DNA from: Vibrio kanaloae
Lineage (GTDB): Bacteria; Pseudomonadota; Gammaproteobacteria; Enterobacterales; Vibrionaceae
Direction: 5' to 3'
NCBI RefSeq assembly: GCF_024347535.1
Contig: NZ_AP025498.1
Span: 744,001 to 808,000, forward strand
DNA length: 64,000 nt
The position numbers and the translations under genes were made by a program. Shown one piece after another: positions 47,627 through 56,214 of this stretch (position 1 is its first letter; each line of letters starts with the position of its first letter). The notes beneath the pieces are model-generated. The model did no database searches, had not been told where the DNA came from, and saw nothing but the letters and a program-made list of their open reading frames with translations.

Positions 47627-48412
47627 ATGACTAAGAAAATCACAATGGGTGTAACGGATTTGTCGTTCCACCGTACAACGGCATCACTGGTTACCAATGT
47701 ATTGAAAGCGTTGGGGTTCGAGGTAGAGCGTGTTTTCTCTCCTCATCAAGAAAACTTTGAGAAACTGAAAGCGGGTGAAGTTGACATGCTCTCTTCGGCT
47801 TGGCTTCCATCAAGCCATGGTATCTACAAAGCTGGTGTTGAGGAAGTCGAGCCATTGATCGAGCTTGGACTTCATTATGAACCTTATGCGTTGTGGGGGG
47901 TACCTAACTATGTACCCAAAGAAGCGGTGTCTGAAGTCGCCGATCTTTTGAAGCCTGAAGTAGCAAAGAGAATGAAAGCCCAAATTCAGGGTATTAACCC
48001 AGGTGCTGGCATAACGCGTTTCTCGATCCAGATAATGAAAGAGTATGGGCTTAGTGATTCGGGTTATGAGTTTTTCACGGGTAGCGAAGGCGATTGCTTC
48101 GATGCTTTTGAAAGTGCAGTCGCAAACAAAGAGTGGGTGGTAGTGCCACTGTGGAAACCACAACTCCTGCATTATCGCTATGACATTCGGGAGATTAAAG
48201 AGCCTAAAGGTTTGCTTGGAATTGTTGACAGAGCGGTACTTCTTTTAAGACATGACAAGAAGCATTTGTTTAGCGAAGAACAGATTCAGAAGCTCGATTC
48301 ATTGCGATTCTCAAACGATATTATTGCCGAGTTGGATTATAAAGTTTGCCGTGAAGGTAAGTCACAAGATGCAGTAACACATGCTTGGTTGGTTGAGAAG
48401 GGCCTGATTTAG
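47627..48412 (+). CDS. OpuAC-domain substrate-binding-like protein without signal peptide (261 aa)
   Basis: The whole protein matches the substrate-binding domain of glycine betaine/choline ABC importers (OpuAC). It has VTDLSFHRTTASLVTNVLKA at the N-terminus, VDMLSSAWLPSSHG with the quaternary-amine box Trp, and WVVVPLWKPQLLHYRY. Unusually, it starts MTKKITMGVTDLS with no signal peptide or lipobox, so it should stay in the cytoplasm. No permease or ATPase gene is near. It may sense or carry a betaine-like ligand inside the cell. A conserved repeat lies upstream. Confidence 0.78.
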   Translation: MTKKITMGVTDLSFHRTTASLVTNVLKALGFEVERVFSPHQENFEKLKAGEVDMLSSAWLPSSHGIYKAGVEEVEPLIELGLHYEPYALWGVPNYVPKEAVSEVADLLKPEVAKRMKAQIQGINPGAGITRFSIQIMKEYGLSDSGYEFFTGSEGDCFDAFESAVANKEWVVVPLWKPQLLHYRYDIREIKEPKGLLGIVDRAVLLLRHDKKHLFSEEQIQKLDSLRFSNDIIAELDYKVCREGKSQDAVTHAWLVEKGLI

Positions 48413-48484
48413 TCGCTATGTCGTCTGCAATACCGTTACATTTTTATGTTACCTAATAATGGTAATACGATTATCAAATATTAA

Positions 48485-48515
48485 TTGGTAATAATTCAAA
48501 TATGAGGCGGTTTAT
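48485..48515 (+). promoter_or_regulatory. Operator-like repeat, copy 2
   Basis: Second copy of the 31-bp sequence at 47505, about 55 bp before the reductase start. The left half-site has one change (TTGG). Confidence 0.6.
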
Positions 48516-48567
48516 CTGGAATGGAAATTCACTAAGATTAACTCGTCTAATTCAAGGAGAAAGCACA

Positions 48568-49593
48568 ATGTCAGTACCATCAAAAATGAAAGCGATCGGA
48601 TTTACTCAATCACTTGCGATTACAGAACAAGACAGTTTATTTGAGTTTGAAACGAGTCTGCCAGAACTAAAAAATAATGACTTACTGGTAAAAGTAAGCG
48701 CGACTTCAATCAACCCTGCCGACGCAAAAATTCGTATTCGTAATGCCAAAGATAAAACTCTTGAGCAGCCAAAAGTGCTGGGCTATGACGCAGTCGGCGA
48801 AGTTGTTGGCAAAGGTGTTGACGTTGAAGGCTTCGAAGTCGGTGACCGTGTGTACTATGCGGGTGACGTAACACGCATGGGGGCTAACGCAGAATTCCAA
48901 GCTGTGGACTACCGTATTACGGCTAAAGCACCTAAGAGCTTTTCTGATGAAGCTGCGGCTGTTATGCCCTTAACAACACTTACCGCTTGGGAAGCGTTGT
49001 TTGACCGCCTGCGAGTTCGTCCTGAAGAGAAAAAGTCTATCCTGATCATTGGTGGAGCGGGCGGTGTTGGTTCAATTACGATTCAACTGGCTAAGCAATT
49101 GACCAACCTAAATGTTATCGCAACAGCTTCAAGACCTGAAACCGAAAAGTGGGTAAGGGATATGGGAGCAGACTATGTGGTGAACCACCGTAACCTTGTC
49201 GAGTCGGTGCGAGAGCAAGGCATTCAGCACGTCGATTACATATTTAATGTCGCTGATACCAAAGGGCACTGGGATGCAATGGTAGAACTGATTGCACCAC
49301 AAGGCATGATAAGTTCGATTGTTGAGTTCGATGGCGGAATCAACCTATCGGCATTACAAGGTAAATCTGCAGGCTTTATTTGGGAGCTTATGTTTACACG
49401 TTCACTGTTCAACACAGACGATATCCAGAAGCAGCAAGATATCCTATTCCAAACGGCTAATCTGATTGATGCGGGTCGCATTAAATCGACGCTTACGACA
49501 ACGTTGTATGACTTTAGCGTCGAGACACTTAAAGAAGCACACCAGCGTATTGAAAGTAGTGCATCTATTGGTAAAACGGCTATCAAATACTGA
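48568..49593 (+). CDS. Zinc-type alcohol dehydrogenase/quinone oxidoreductase family protein (341 aa)
   Basis: Medium-chain reductase of the quinone-oxidoreductase-like branch. The N-terminal GroES-like domain contains SATSINPADAKIR and LGYDAVGEVVGKG. The Rossmann NADPH site is IIGGAGGVGSITIQLAK. Catalytic zinc Cys ligands typical of true alcohol dehydrogenases are not evident. Start ATG 48568 with AAGGAGA upstream. It likely reduces quinones or enones with NADPH. The shared upstream repeat links it to the OpuAC gene and the LysR regulator. Confidence 0.85.
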   Translation: MSVPSKMKAIGFTQSLAITEQDSLFEFETSLPELKNNDLLVKVSATSINPADAKIRIRNAKDKTLEQPKVLGYDAVGEVVGKGVDVEGFEVGDRVYYAGDVTRMGANAEFQAVDYRITAKAPKSFSDEAAAVMPLTTLTAWEALFDRLRVRPEEKKSILIIGGAGGVGSITIQLAKQLTNLNVIATASRPETEKWVRDMGADYVVNHRNLVESVREQGIQHVDYIFNVADTKGHWDAMVELIAPQGMISSIVEFDGGINLSALQGKSAGFIWELMFTRSLFNTDDIQKQQDILFQTANLIDAGRIKSTLTTTLYDFSVETLKEAHQRIESSASIGKTAIKY

Positions 49594-49647
49594 TCTTGAT
49601 AATTAAATACTTATATTGATAGTTAAATAATGGTCAGTTCGAATAGA

Positions 49648-49708
49648 AAAGCCCCTGAACTCTGAACTGAATTGATTTCTGATCGAAACTTCAACAGGGG
49701 CTTTGTTT
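49648..49708 (+). terminator. Terminator of the reductase gene
   Basis: AAAGCCCCTG (49648-49657) pairs with CAGGGGCTTT (49695-49704); the loop is 37 nt. Confidence 0.65.
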
Positions 49709-49761
49709 TATTGTCATTCACTTTGCTTCTAGAACCTTCTTGAGTTGAAGTTGGAATAAAC

Positions 49762-50028
49762 TTAATGCAAAGATTTATTAGCGAGTATTGCTAAGCAATG
49801 GTTGATGAAGTCTTCATAGTTAGATGCCTTATCGTATTCAATTTTCAATGAACCGTGGAACATCAGTGTCACTGTTACGTCTTTATAGCTTAACCAACAA
49901 GTGTAGCCATCATAATCGTGCCGAGCAGAAATTTCTCCCAATTGATATTGGTTATCCAGTTGCTTGCCAGATGAACGAATATAATCAAACACTCGAAGAA
50001 ACTCTTTAGTTGTGATTTTGTTGTCCAT
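49762..50028 (-). CDS. DUF3081-like small protein (88 aa)
   Basis: Small soluble protein that resembles DUF3081: helical start FLRVFDYIRSSGK, then the conserved DYDGYTCWLSYKDVTVTLMFHG strand region and a helical end. Members are common in Vibrio and Shewanella and are uncharacterised. The ATG at 50028 is usable, with GGAGCGATATAT upstream. Confidence 0.72.
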   Translation of the reverse strand: MDNKITTKEFLRVFDYIRSSGKQLDNQYQLGEISARHDYDGYTCWLSYKDVTVTLMFHGSLKIEYDKASNYEDFINHCLAILANKSLH

Positions 50029-50563
50029 ATATCGCTCCAGCTACGTATTCAATGATAATTTATTAAGTGCTTGTATTTAAAATCATTACGGCTTAATTCT
50101 ACATTCCGATCACAAAAATAACTCTATGTGTTTTATATAACCCACCTCTTAATTGAACAAGGTGCTACTTCCGACTATTCACTTTATTTTTTCTACATTG
50201 GGCCGTTTTTTAGTTTATCCACTATTCTGCCATACACCTTAAATATAGCGTATGTCATAAACAGGCATAACGACGCTGGCTCTTGGATCTAAAGATAACG
50301 AGCAGGGAGGTATGGTAGCGTAGGGGGAACTTCGTAGAACAGCGCTTAATAAAACTGATTTAGAAAAGTCACTGAGATGGAAATGCCCAATTGTCAGTTA
50401 GAGTAAATGGCTATTCCCCCCTGTCAATGTGAGTTTGGCCTATAGAAAGTGATCCGAAATATTTGAACATAAATATCCTTCCAATAATTGGTTGTCCAAC
50501 TAATAGGGGGGGGTGGGGGAGGGGCGGCATAGATGGTGATTCTATATTCAAAGTTAATGCCTT
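50029..50563. other. Gene-free stretch with an exceptional G-run
   Basis: No supported gene in these 535 bp. The right end holds G8-T-G5-A-G4-C-GG (50506-50527) just past the stop of the AraC-type gene. The rest shows no clear structure. Confidence 0.55.
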
Positions 50564-51319
50564 CTAGGGCTTTCTTTCCCGCACAAACTGTTTCGGCGTC
50601 ATGCGCGCAATCTGCTTACATTCACGCGTCATGTGTGCCTGATCGGCAAAGCCTTGCTCCAGCGCCAGATCCGCCAAAAATATATCTGGCTGCGCTCGAA
50701 GCTGCTCTAAAGTCTGCTTCACCCGTATGATACGCTGGTAATGTTTAGGAGTAATCCCCAGCCATTTCTGAAATTTACGCTCTCTCTGGCGCTGGCTGAG
50801 CGTCCCTATCTGCTGATGAATAATGTGACCGACATCCTGAGGTTCACATTCTGCAATCAGAGCTTGGGTCCAGCGGTATAACGCAGAAATTCTCGCCGAT
50901 GGCGAACGCGCTGCTTGCAGAAGTACAAATGTCGGGAACGCCGAAGAAGCAAGAGGGTGATCGCCCTCAATCCGCAACGGCCGTTCTAGGCGTTTACCAA
51001 ACAACTGATAATCGACTGCCGGATGAAAACGCACACCTGCCATCACTGTGCCAGGCGGCAGACTGATCTGACGCGCCAGGGTGCTGACTGGTAGTAGAAG
51101 AACCCCCGGTACCTGCCACTCGCCGTCCATCTGCACCTCATTTTGCAAAATGAACATCACTCCTGTACCGGCGTCACTGAGTAATCGCCTACGCACGATT
51201 TGTGTCGTGTTAGGTTCTACAGAAACCGACCAGATTGCTTGAATATGGCCGGCTAACATCCCCTGTGGTTTGAAAATATCAAAGTCCAAATTCAAACGTA
51301 TTGTCCTATTTAGCCTCAA
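50564..51319 (-). CDS. AraC-family transcriptional regulator (about 251 aa)
   Basis: The C-terminal AraC DNA-binding region covers about residues 155-250, with a recognisable second HTH (FLADLALEQGFADQAHMTRE). The N-terminal part resembles the DUF6597-type sensor found in short AraC regulators. The start is uncertain: the frame opens with TTG 51319, and a TTG at 51295 has a better AGGA in front. The gene is more GC-rich than its surroundings, suggesting transfer. It lies 89 bp after the AhpD-like gene on the same strand and may regulate it. Confidence 0.78.
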   Translation of the reverse strand: MRLNRTIRLNLDFDIFKPQGMLAGHIQAIWSVSVEPNTTQIVRRRLLSDAGTGVMFILQNEVQMDGEWQVPGVLLLPVSTLARQISLPPGTVMAGVRFHPAVDYQLFGKRLERPLRIEGDHPLASSAFPTFVLLQAARSPSARISALYRWTQALIAECEPQDVGHIIHQQIGTLSQRQRERKFQKWLGITPKHYQRIIRVKQTLEQLRAQPDIFLADLALEQGFADQAHMTRECKQIARMTPKQFVRERKP

Positions 51320-51408
51320 CTTAAATAATAAAGTCGTATTATTTACTTTTTATAGTATAGAGTTGAGGTGTAAGTAGTGAATTACGGCTTAGATTAGCCC
51401 GAGTTAAG

Positions 51409-51870
51409 TTATTTAGGTTGGTACACTCCCACCTGTGGCTTGAATGCTTTCACTATTCGGTTCCAACTGTTGATGGCATTGATTGCAATCGTTAGGTTGA
51501 CCGTAGCTTTATCTCCAAAGGTATTCAAGGTGAGCTGATAGGTATCATCACTTACTGGCAGACCAGCCGTCAGCAACTCAGCCCAGCCCAGCGCAACATG
51601 TTCCGCATCGCTGTAGAAATGCATGTCTTTCCACGCACTAAGCCCCCAGATACGTTCAGGCTTTTCACCCAGTCTGAGTGCATCTTTACTGTGCATGTCG
51701 ATACAAAATGCACACTGATTGATTTGCGAAATACGCAACTTTACCAGTTCCCATATAGTCATGTTCATTGTGTCTGACTGACGAAATTGCTCATGGAAAT
51801 ACGCTTCCTGAGTATACAGAATGTTCATTGCCTTTGGCGCTATGTCAATGTAGTTTAGTCGTTTTTGCAT
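51409..51870 (-). CDS. AhpD-like carboxymuconolactone decarboxylase family protein (153 aa)
   Basis: Alkylhydroperoxidase-like protein. The redox pair C53-x-x-C56 and H60 sit in NQCAFCIDMHSKDA, the AhpD-core motif, followed by GLSAWKD. These residues can reduce peroxides through a disulphide relay. Length is usual for the single-domain group. GGAGAG lies upstream of the ATG. It is transcribed towards the AraC regulator, which probably controls it. Confidence 0.86.
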   Translation of the reverse strand: MQKRLNYIDIAPKAMNILYTQEAYFHEQFRQSDTMNMTIWELVKLRISQINQCAFCIDMHSKDALRLGEKPERIWGLSAWKDMHFYSDAEHVALGWAELLTAGLPVSDDTYQLTLNTFGDKATVNLTIAINAINSWNRIVKAFKPQVGVYQPK

Positions 51871-52431
51871 GGTTTCTCTCCTGTGTTTTTCACATAATAA
51901 AAAACGCGCTTAGCAATAGATTGAAGATTTTCGACACTTGTTTGGGAAAGGTAAACGTTCGGTTCAGACTTTCTCAGCTCCCTAGGTAACCAGGCTCAAA
52001 TTATGATGGTGTTACGAAAGCCAGTAATAAGAGTTCATACTGAATATTAAAGTCTAATATTGGAAAGGCGGGAGTGCCATAAATTCACTCTCATTTCTAA
52101 CTCGAAAATGTCCATTTCCGCGTTAACGTAATTACTCCGTGGAAGATCGAGCTACTGGAATTTCAATACTTTTTCTCATGGCAAGCTATCGACGTGGAAT
52201 TGCCAGTTGGTGATGTTGTAGTAGAGAGTATGCATATGAAAAATAATGCTTAACGGTATTTTACACTTTCAATTATCTAGTCCCACAAATCAACTATTTG
52301 CACAAAATCTAATATACACCTCACTAATATATTTATTAGTGAGGCATAATTACACCTATTATTTTATATAATAAGACCAAAATTAACGTCATGGTTAAAC
52401 TCCATAGAAAACAATTAGTAATAGGTGTCTG
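51871..52431. other. Intergenic stretch before the NspS-like gene
   Basis: About 560 bp without an intact gene. A coding-like remnant lies at 52101-52253. The last 170 bp are very AT-rich and probably contain the promoter for the sensor pair. Confidence 0.5.
52101..52253 (+). pseudogene. Possible 3' gene fragment (50 codons, no start)
   Basis: An open frame with protein-like composition (TPWKIELLEFQYFF, then IDVELPVGDVVVES) ends at TAA 52251-52253. It begins right after a stop and has no start with a ribosome site. It may be the tail of a lost gene. Family unknown. Confidence 0.3.
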
Positions 52432-53484
52432 ATGCGTTTTTTAACTTGTTTTGCTTTAACTAGTTCTATTTTTTTGTCAGCTTTGAGTTTTGCTGAAGAG
52501 CTAAAGATTTTCACTTGGGAAGACTATATCTCTAACACTCTGATAGAAGAGTTTGAAGAACAGTACGGTCATACTGTTTCTCAAGTTTATTTTGAAAATG
52601 AAATGTTGCGTGATGCTGTTGTGTATTCAGGTAAAGCCCTAGCCTATGATTTGTTTATCATTGATGGGCTAACCATTGGCGAACTGGGCAAAGCAGGCAT
52701 ATTAGGGGATTTGTCTAATACTTTGAAGGAAGGCAATGCAAACTTTACAGAGGTGTCTCGCAGAGTTTGCGGAGTTAACGGAATTCCGTACTCTAATGGT
52801 GCCATGGGGGTCGCCTTTCGGTCTTCAAGAGCTACCGAAGGTATAACCTCTTGGATGGACGTTTTCGACTACGCATTAGAACACCCTCAAACGGTTGTGA
52901 TTCCTGATGACGATGTAGATACCATTGCAATCGCATTATTGGCGTTAGGATTTGATCCTATGACCGAAAATGAAGTCGAATTAGCTCAAGCGTACAAACT
53001 GTTGATGAAGGTCCGTGAACAGTTATTAGTAATAAGAGCGGGGGTTAGCTATGCCCTAGACACAAAATCGGGCTCTAAAATGGAAGTTGCCGTTATCTAT
53101 TCAGGAGAAAAAGAACAAATAGCGTCGTATACAGAGCAAGATGATTGGATCTATACCATTCCTCAAGAAGGTACTTTGATGTGGCATGAATGCTTTAGTG
53201 TCCATAAAGACAGGCCTATTAGCAAAGCGTCAATAGAGTTCCTTAACTTTATTAACACACCTGAAGGATCGGCATTAAATGCTGAAGAGGTGTGGTTCGC
53301 AAGTTCGAACAGACACGTCCTGGACTTAGCATCTGATGATTATCTGTTAGATGAAGAGTTGTTCCCAAAGCGATTAGACAGCGGTTCATCGTTTACCTAT
53401 AAGACACTAAGCAAAGAAGCTTCAAACCTGAGAAGCCAAATACTCTTTGTTATTCATAACCAAAGATATAAAACCAACAAATGA
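52432..53484 (+). CDS. NspS-like periplasmic polyamine-binding protein (350 aa)
   Basis: Member of the PotD/PotF spermidine/putrescine-binding family. The signal peptide is residues 1-20 (ending LSFA before EELKIFTWEDYIS). The YDLFIIDGLTIGELG and PYSNGAMGVAFR segments correspond to the polyamine-binding fold. No transport genes are adjacent; instead it overlaps by 4 bp the next gene, a GGDEF-EAL protein. This is the arrangement of V. cholerae nspS-mbaA, where NspS senses norspermidine and spermidine rather than importing them. Length matches NspS. It may be the orthologue or a paralogue. Confidence 0.82.
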   Translation: MRFLTCFALTSSIFLSALSFAEELKIFTWEDYISNTLIEEFEEQYGHTVSQVYFENEMLRDAVVYSGKALAYDLFIIDGLTIGELGKAGILGDLSNTLKEGNANFTEVSRRVCGVNGIPYSNGAMGVAFRSSRATEGITSWMDVFDYALEHPQTVVIPDDDVDTIAIALLALGFDPMTENEVELAQAYKLLMKVREQLLVIRAGVSYALDTKSGSKMEVAVIYSGEKEQIASYTEQDDWIYTIPQEGTLMWHECFSVHKDRPISKASIEFLNFINTPEGSALNAEEVWFASSNRHVLDLASDDYLLDEELFPKRLDSGSSFTYKTLSKEASNLRSQILFVIHNQRYKTNK

Positions 53485-55886
53485 AACTGTCTCTAAAGAT
53501 CAATTATATTCTACTCCCTGTTATGGTAGTAATTTTCTCCATCGCTGGAGCTTTTTCGTACACCAGTCAAAAAATGCAACTGAACTCGTCGCTATCGGAA
53601 CAATTACAAAGCGAACTTACTCATATCTCTCATGACCTTAATGAAGCGCTTAGAGAGCTCGATTTTGCGATTAGAATGAGTCTAGAGAACTACTATATTC
53701 AAAAGTATCTTATTGAAATATATGATGACACCGCTCAGTACTACACGGAGAAAGAACTGGCGGGGTATATTAATCAATTAAAGCTCAATCACGGTATGAT
53801 CGAGAGCTTTGCTCTAGTGGATATTAATGGCGAAGAACTTATCTACTTTAATACGTCGGACCCATTTGCCAAATACTCTGCTGATACGGTTGTGACGGAT
53901 CACCTTGCTGCGATTCAACAAGAATTAGACTTGAAAGGTGTGGCTCGAGTTAATGCCTCTACCTACAAACTGAACGATGGTGTTGAAGGCCCTGAATTTT
54001 TAGTTGTAAAGACATTTACACCCGAGCAGAGTTTTACTGTCCCAACTTTTTCTTATGGGCAGACATTACTTACTGCAGTGGTTCGCTCCAAAATTAGGCA
54101 CTACAATGAATTTCAAGAGTCTGTGAAAAGTAAGCTTGATCCTGGTGCTCAACTGATAATTAGACCTAATACTACGTCGTACTCGCTGGGGAACGAAGAA
54201 CAGATAAAAGATATTACCCTGCCAGACTATGAATTGGGTTTTCAGTTAATACATGACTTATGGTCTATCAAAATTTGCCTACCTCAAATACATCTCAATG
54301 AGTTGTATAAGCCCTTTCAACTTCTTTACGCTGTTATTGTTTTGTCAGTAACGGCTGTCACTTTCTTACTACTAAAGTGGCTTATCGTAAAACAAATCAT
54401 TAAGCCAGTGGAGATACTTACTAAGAACGTGGAGTCCGTAAATTATGATGACTTAGTCTACATAGAGCGTTCCAAAAGTAACGACGAAGTCTCCATCCTT
54501 ACCAATAAGTACATTAATTTGATTACTGATCTCGATGATCTGGCAAAAAGAGACTCTCTGACAGGCTTACCAAATAGGAAAAAATTCAATTTAGATATCA
54601 TGCGTATAATGAATAACTGCACCGAAACAGATACAAAGTGCGCCATTATCTACTTTGATATTGATAACTTTAAACACGTAAATGACAAGTACGGACATCA
54701 TGTGGGTGACCACTTATTCGTAGTGTTTGCAGAACGCCTTGTCGAGAGCTTTGTTGATTTTGAGTGGGAGAGTCTGACTATCTCTGAGTTTGAGTTCGCC
54801 AGGCTATCTGGAGATGAGTTTGCCATCATAGTTGGTGGATTGGACGACTTAGATATACTTACCGAGTTTTCCCATCGAATTCTCTCTCTCTTTGAGGACG
54901 GCTTCGAAGTGGATGGTACTCAATTTGATATTGGGGTCAGTGTCGGTATTTCTGTTTACCCTGATGATGCTAAGTCTGTCACCGAACTGGTTAACAATGC
55001 TGATTCAGCGATGTATGCCTGCAAAAATGTCGCGGGAAGAAACCATTATCAATTCTATTCAAAAGAGATGGATAGAGAAATAAAGCGTCATACTCAAATT
55101 AATGAAGACTTGAAAGATGCGATTAAATCTAACGAGTTCTATCTAACCTATATGCCTGTTTATGATATCGAAAAAGGTAAGATAAAAGGTGCAGAAGTTC
55201 TAATCCGAACGAGCCACGAGGCTCTACTCTCCTACGGGCCAGCGGATTTTATACCTGTAGCAGAATTGTCAGGCTTAATTAAACATATTGATTATTGGGT
55301 TTTTGAAAATGCTCTTCAAAAACTGTCCGTCTGGATAGAAGAGCTGGATTTTGATGGTACATTAGCGATTAACTTCTCATCTTGGCAACTCTCTAATTCC
55401 GACTTTGTCAATGTACTTTCTGGGTTACTGACACGCTATGAGATTCCAGCCCACATGGTTGAAATGGAAATCACCGAAACCTGCTTTATACCCGGTGATG
55501 AACAAAATATAGAGAGACTGAAGGCGTTGAAAGAACTTGGAGTGAAGGTTTCTCTTGACGATTTTGGCACCGGCTATACGGCCTTTAGTCAACTGATAAA
55601 TTATCCTATTGATACGCTTAAGATCGACCGTATGTTTGTTAACGCAATTGACTCTGAATCAACAGACAAACAGCTTATTGAAGTGATCATAGAAATGGCC
55701 AAAATTTACGACCTCAATATAATTGCAGAAGGCGTAGAAACTGTGAGTCAGTTAGATTACGTTCGAAGCAAAGGATGTCAGGAAGTACAAGGGTTCTTGC
55801 TATCTAAGCCCTTAAAAGAAGATGATTTTATCGCAGCATGGAAGAGAGGAGTTTGCCTGAATACAGTTAAATATTTGACACCATAG
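53481..55886 (+). CDS. MbaA-like GGDEF-EAL cyclic-di-GMP enzyme (801 aa)
   Basis: Inner-membrane signalling protein. TM1 lies at about residues 8-27 and TM2 at 278-302, with a periplasmic domain between. A HAMP-like linker (about 303-355) leads to the GGDEF domain (from DSLTGLPNRKKF near 357). Its active-site loop reads SGDEF near 442, the variant also found in MbaA. The EAL domain follows: AEVLIR near 570, EITE, DDFGTGYT near 692, KIDR and EGVE near 750, so the phosphodiesterase residues appear intact. It likely changes c-di-GMP and biofilm level in response to the NspS-like partner. Confidence 0.86.
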   Translation: MKLSLKINYILLPVMVVIFSIAGAFSYTSQKMQLNSSLSEQLQSELTHISHDLNEALRELDFAIRMSLENYYIQKYLIEIYDDTAQYYTEKELAGYINQLKLNHGMIESFALVDINGEELIYFNTSDPFAKYSADTVVTDHLAAIQQELDLKGVARVNASTYKLNDGVEGPEFLVVKTFTPEQSFTVPTFSYGQTLLTAVVRSKIRHYNEFQESVKSKLDPGAQLIIRPNTTSYSLGNEEQIKDITLPDYELGFQLIHDLWSIKICLPQIHLNELYKPFQLLYAVIVLSVTAVTFLLLKWLIVKQIIKPVEILTKNVESVNYDDLVYIERSKSNDEVSILTNKYINLITDLDDLAKRDSLTGLPNRKKFNLDIMRIMNNCTETDTKCAIIYFDIDNFKHVNDKYGHHVGDHLFVVFAERLVESFVDFEWESLTISEFEFARLSGDEFAIIVGGLDDLDILTEFSHRILSLFEDGFEVDGTQFDIGVSVGISVYPDDAKSVTELVNNADSAMYACKNVAGRNHYQFYSKEMDREIKRHTQINEDLKDAIKSNEFYLTYMPVYDIEKGKIKGAEVLIRTSHEALLSYGPADFIPVAELSGLIKHIDYWVFENALQKLSVWIEELDFDGTLAINFSSWQLSNSDFVNVLSGLLTRYEIPAHMVEMEITETCFIPGDEQNIERLKALKELGVKVSLDDFGTGYTAFSQLINYPIDTLKIDRMFVNAIDSESTDKQLIEVIIEMAKIYDLNIIAEGVETVSQLDYVRSKGCQEVQGFLLSKPLKEDDFIAAWKRGVCLNTVKYLTP

Positions 55887-56214
55887 AATATGGTCTAGTT
55901 CTGCGCCTTAGAATGACATATTACTCTGCCCGCTCGATTGATGGCTGTATGTTGTGGCCTGATTAATTTAGCCTCCTGATTAGAATTGTTATCATGAGCT
56001 TTGACATGGGTAACGATAAAAAGCCAGATGTACCTCTATTTGAGGCGAGCCAACTTCAGTAAAGCGGTGTTTTCGATACTATATCTAATCCGTATTCTAT
56101 TAATTTAGCAAAGTCGCTGACTCACATCTGTCCAGAGGCTTCGTAGACCTGAATTTTGACTCGTGGCACTTTTCTCTCAAAGTGCCTGCTAGCTCAGATC
56201 TGTCCGAAAATAAG
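55887..56214. other. Intergenic stretch with dispersed hairpin repeat
   Basis: No gene. It carries repeat copy B (56102-56186). A conventional terminator for the GGDEF-EAL gene was not found; the repeat hairpin may serve as one. Confidence 0.5.
56102..56186. repeat. Dispersed hairpin repeat, copy B
   Basis: Bases 56132-56170 match 60211-60249 at 37 of 39 positions. The right end forms GGCACTTT/AAAGTGCC (56165-56172, 56179-56186). The left part resembles 28371-28404. Confidence 0.75.

Noticed and set aside
48502..48567. Upstream ATG extension of the reductase gene
   Set aside because: The ATG lies inside the operator-like repeat; AAGGAGA and the family alignment favour the ATG at 48568.
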